From contig CADCHF010000013.1 of assembly GCA_902801175.1 (NCBI GenBank), positions 1 to 51,012 of the forward strand: a stretch of DNA of 51,012 nucleotides, given 5' to 3'. This DNA comes from an uncultured Coriobacteriaceae bacterium (GTDB lineage Bacteria > Actinomycetota > Coriobacteriia > Coriobacteriales > Atopobiaceae). Each line of letters starts with the position of its first letter. Within the stretch, counting starts at the first letter, position 1. The translations under genes were made by a program, and so were the position numbers. A model generated the notes under the pieces. That model worked only from the letters and a program-made list of their open reading frames with translations. It did no database searches and was not told the DNA's origin. Positions 49,308 to 51,012 of the stretch are shown here, in pieces.

Positions 49308-49347
49308 GTAATCAGCGCAAGCAGAGAGACGAAGGGAGGGCAGGCGC

Positions 49348-49812
49348 GTGAGCTTTGAGGTCAACACAGACGAGTTGATGGGTGTGCTCGCAAACCTGTC
49401 CGAATGCATTGACACCCTTCGGGAGTCGGCGTGGCGCCTCGATCAGTCTCGCGTGGACCTGATGGCAGCGATGGACGATCAGCCGCAGATCAAGGTGAGC
49501 CTGACAACGGTGGAGGACAACACGCTCGCACTGATCTCGCGGGTCACCCAGTATCGGGACTCGCTCGGCCAGATCGCCAGGCTCTATGCGACCACCGAGG
49601 ACAAGGTCTATGACGAGGCCCAGCGTGTGAGACTCGATGCGGGTGCGCGTGGAGCGGTCTTTACGAGCGATGCCGAACCGCGGGTGGGTTGGCGGGCGCC
49701 ACAGACCGGCGCTCGCGTTGCCACCCAGGGACCGCAGCTCTTTGGTGGTGCGCGTGAGGGACCCCTCAAGTTGGCGGGAGAACTCTTTGCGGCAACTACA
49801 AGGCCGCTCTGA
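49348..49812 (+). CDS. Helical type VII locus protein, function unknown
   Basis: 154 residues. The first 90 are predicted helical (VNTDELMGVLANLSECIDTL, then DSLGQIARLYATTEDKVYDE), with a WXG100-like two-helix feel but no W-x-G turn. The tail is Gly/Ala/Arg-rich. GTG 49348 follows AAGGGAGGG. It lies directly before three WXG100 genes and after the operator candidate, so it is likely a secreted partner or a small accessory protein. Family not recognised. Confidence 0.75.
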   Translation: MSFEVNTDELMGVLANLSECIDTLRESAWRLDQSRVDLMAAMDDQPQIKVSLTTVEDNTLALISRVTQYRDSLGQIARLYATTEDKVYDEAQRVRLDAGARGAVFTSDAEPRVGWRAPQTGARVATQGPQLFGGAREGPLKLAGELFAATTRPL

Positions 49813-49854
49813 TAGACAGGCACGGGTTACGACGACAGGAACGGAGGGGACGGC

Positions 49855-50154
49855 ATGAGCGTGATGGCAAACGAGCTGAGGCATTTTGGTAGCGATGTCC
49901 AGACCTACGCACAGGCCGCGACCGAGCTTCGCAGCGCATACCAGACGCTGCTCGAGGACGTACAGGCGCTTCAGGCCATGTGGACCGGCGAGGCCCACGA
50001 CAGCCTTGAGCAGCGCTTCATGGGCGACTACCAGATGCTGGGGTCGGCCGTGGAGTACCTGGAGGCAATGGGTGCCAGTCTTGAGAACGCCGAGCAGGAG
50101 TACACCTCGTGCGAGTCCGCGGTCTCTGGCATCATAAACGGGCTTTCCTTCTAA
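49855..50154 (+). CDS. WXG100-family protein, copy 1
   Basis: 99 residues. Two helices around a W-T-G turn at residue 43 (QAMWTGEAHDSL), the defining motif of ESAT-6/WXG100 substrates. A C-terminal YTSCE fits the YxxxD/E export signal. GGAGGGGA precedes ATG 49855. Probably secreted as a dimer by the EssC system. Confidence 0.93.
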   Translation: MSVMANELRHFGSDVQTYAQAATELRSAYQTLLEDVQALQAMWTGEAHDSLEQRFMGDYQMLGSAVEYLEAMGASLENAEQEYTSCESAVSGIINGLSF

Positions 50155-50166
50155 GGAGGTGTAGAG

Positions 50167-50490
50167 ATGGCTTTCAACCTTGCACTCGACGTCACCACCG
50201 AGCAGGTGCGCTCGCAGTCCCAAAAGATCGACACCACCGTCCAAGAGATCAGGAAGCTCATCACGATCATGCGCAACAGCGTTGAGCAGACGGACGGGTA
50301 CTGGAAGGGCGAGGCAGCCGACATGCATCGCAGCGAGCTTGCAAACAGCGCCGATGAGCTCCAGGCAGTTCTCCAGCGCATCGCTAGCTATCCCATCGAC
50401 ATTCAAAAGATGGCCGGCATCTACGAGGGTGCCGAGGACACCAACGAAGGTCTTGCCACCCAGCTGCAGCCCGACGTGCAGCTCGTGTAG
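50167..50490 (+). CDS. WXG100-family protein, copy 2
   Basis: 107 residues. W-K-G turn at residue 46 (DGYWKGEAADMH), flanked by helices; YEGAE fits the YxxxE export signal. AAGGAGG precedes the ATG, 12 bases after copy 1. It could pair with copy 1 or 3 to form a heterodimer, as in EsxA/EsxB. Confidence 0.93.
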   Translation: MAFNLALDVTTEQVRSQSQKIDTTVQEIRKLITIMRNSVEQTDGYWKGEAADMHRSELANSADELQAVLQRIASYPIDIQKMAGIYEGAEDTNEGLATQLQPDVQLV

Positions 50491-50510
50491 AGAGGGGAGG
50501 AGGGAGCAAC

Positions 50511-50828
50511 ATGAAGTCCGAGTACCAGATCTACATGGATTTCAAGCGCGCCAACGATGTGGCCGACGAGCTGAGGTCCATTGCCAGGAGCACTCGTGGG
50601 GCCGCAAACCAGGATCTGCAGGGTGCGCTTTCGCGAATCAGGAGCAGCTGGGAGGGCGAGAACTCCGATGCCTTCCAGATGAAGGGCGAGCGCCTTAGGC
50701 AGCAGGTCGAGCAGCTGGCGCAAGATGTTGACAGGATCGCCGCTGCAATCGAGCAGATTGCCACCAACACCTACCAGGCAGAGATGCGCGCGGTTCAGAT
50801 TGCCCGGCAGTCCGCCAACGGCAGCTAG
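50511..50828 (+). CDS. WXG100-family protein, copy 3
   Basis: 105 residues. W-E-G turn at residue 47 (RSSWEGENSDAF). No clear YxxxD/E at the C-terminus (YQAEM), so it may depend on a partner for export. GGAGGAGGGAG precedes ATG 50511. Distinct in sequence from copies 1 and 2, so an old paralogue. Confidence 0.92.
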   Translation: MKSEYQIYMDFKRANDVADELRSIARSTRGAANQDLQGALSRIRSSWEGENSDAFQMKGERLRQQVEQLAQDVDRIAAAIEQIATNTYQAEMRAVQIARQSANGS

Positions 50829-50913
50829 GGTGGGGCCCGGTAGAGCGGGCCAGTAAGAAGCAAGCAATAGTTTTGCTAGAGATATAGGGTCACTACAACC
50901 AGAGGAGAGCACC

Positions 50914-51012
50914 ATGTCACAGATCGTCATCCAGAGCTCGGCCCAGTTCCAGTCCGTGATCGACGAGCTCGAGGCGAAGCGCGTGGAGTTCGTGAACAAG
51001 GCCAACGCCCTC
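50914..51012 (+). CDS. Type VII locus protein, 5' part only
   Basis: Starts ATG 50914 after AGAGGAG and runs off the window edge after 33 codons (MSQIVIQSSAQFQSVIDELE and on). Helical from the start, so another WXG100-like or LXG-type gene is plausible. A GGCCCG/CGGGCC hairpin (50835-50852) separates it from copy 3. Confidence 0.7.
   Translation, partial: MSQIVIQSSAQFQSVIDELEAKRVEFVNKANAL

Noticed and set aside
1..51012. CRISPR arrays, tRNA or rRNA genes, intact insertion sequences
   Set aside because: No regularly spaced direct repeats, no tRNA T-loop/acceptor pattern, no rRNA segments and no transposase gene were seen.

Overview
The window is a high-GC, gene-dense chromosomal segment. Gene content suggests an anaerobic actinobacterium of the class Coriobacteriia (Olsenella/Atopobium/Collinsella type): a SUF-only iron-sulfur operon with SufU, a FtsK/EssC type VII secretion locus with WXG100 proteins, choline-binding-like wall repeats, propanediol oxidoreductase and beta-glucosidase fermentation genes, and lipoproteins with Tat or Sec leaders. 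The taxonomic call is inference from protein resemblance; no rRNA or tRNA gene is visible to confirm it.

Left part (1-8135): a TPP riboswitch with its own promoter drives a four-gene thiamine/HMP uptake operon. A lysine riboswitch precedes dapA-dapB. A membrane protein of unknown role and a class II fructose-bisphosphate aldolase follow. The spaces between genes hold a 39-bp perfect palindrome and two copies of a roughly 130-bp inverted-repeat element; a third copy lies at 38.8 kb.

8136-17553: a complete suf operon on the minus strand (sufC-sufB-sufD-sufS-sufU and a terminal Rrf2 regulator), a HAD phosphatase, an acyltransferase-3 membrane protein and a divergent flotillin. 17.7-21.2 kb: two tandem paralogous lipoproteins with matching upstream blocks and terminators, separated by a remnant of a group II intron 5' end. 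21.4-27.7 kb: small membrane, metalloprotease-like and lipoprotein genes, a DUF218 protein, a peptide deformylase followed in frame after its TAG by a coding-like stretch, a glutathione peroxidase, and two further palindromic elements.

28-41 kb: an amidophosphoribosyltransferase homologue lacking the catalytic N-terminal cysteine, a GH1 (phospho-)beta-glucosidase, a large LOTUS-like/DUF3825 protein with a long Ala/Glu/Pro linker, a pyridoxal kinase operon, a second DUF218 protein, an NlpC/P60 wall hydrolase, fucO, tlyA, and a membrane-anchored wall-binding hydrolase.

41-51 kb (runs off the right edge): the most notable region. A DUF2974 alpha/beta hydrolase is followed by a type VII secretion cluster: a 1685-residue EssC-type ATPase, a LytTR-domain regulator, an EspG-like candidate chaperone, a YukD/EsaB ubiquitin-like protein, a helical protein, and at least three WXG100 proteins. 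Stop/start codons of the first four genes overlap, which points to translational coupling. A 21-bp-period direct repeat matching the LytTR operator pattern lies just before the substrate genes, suggesting that the internal regulator switches on the secreted proteins.
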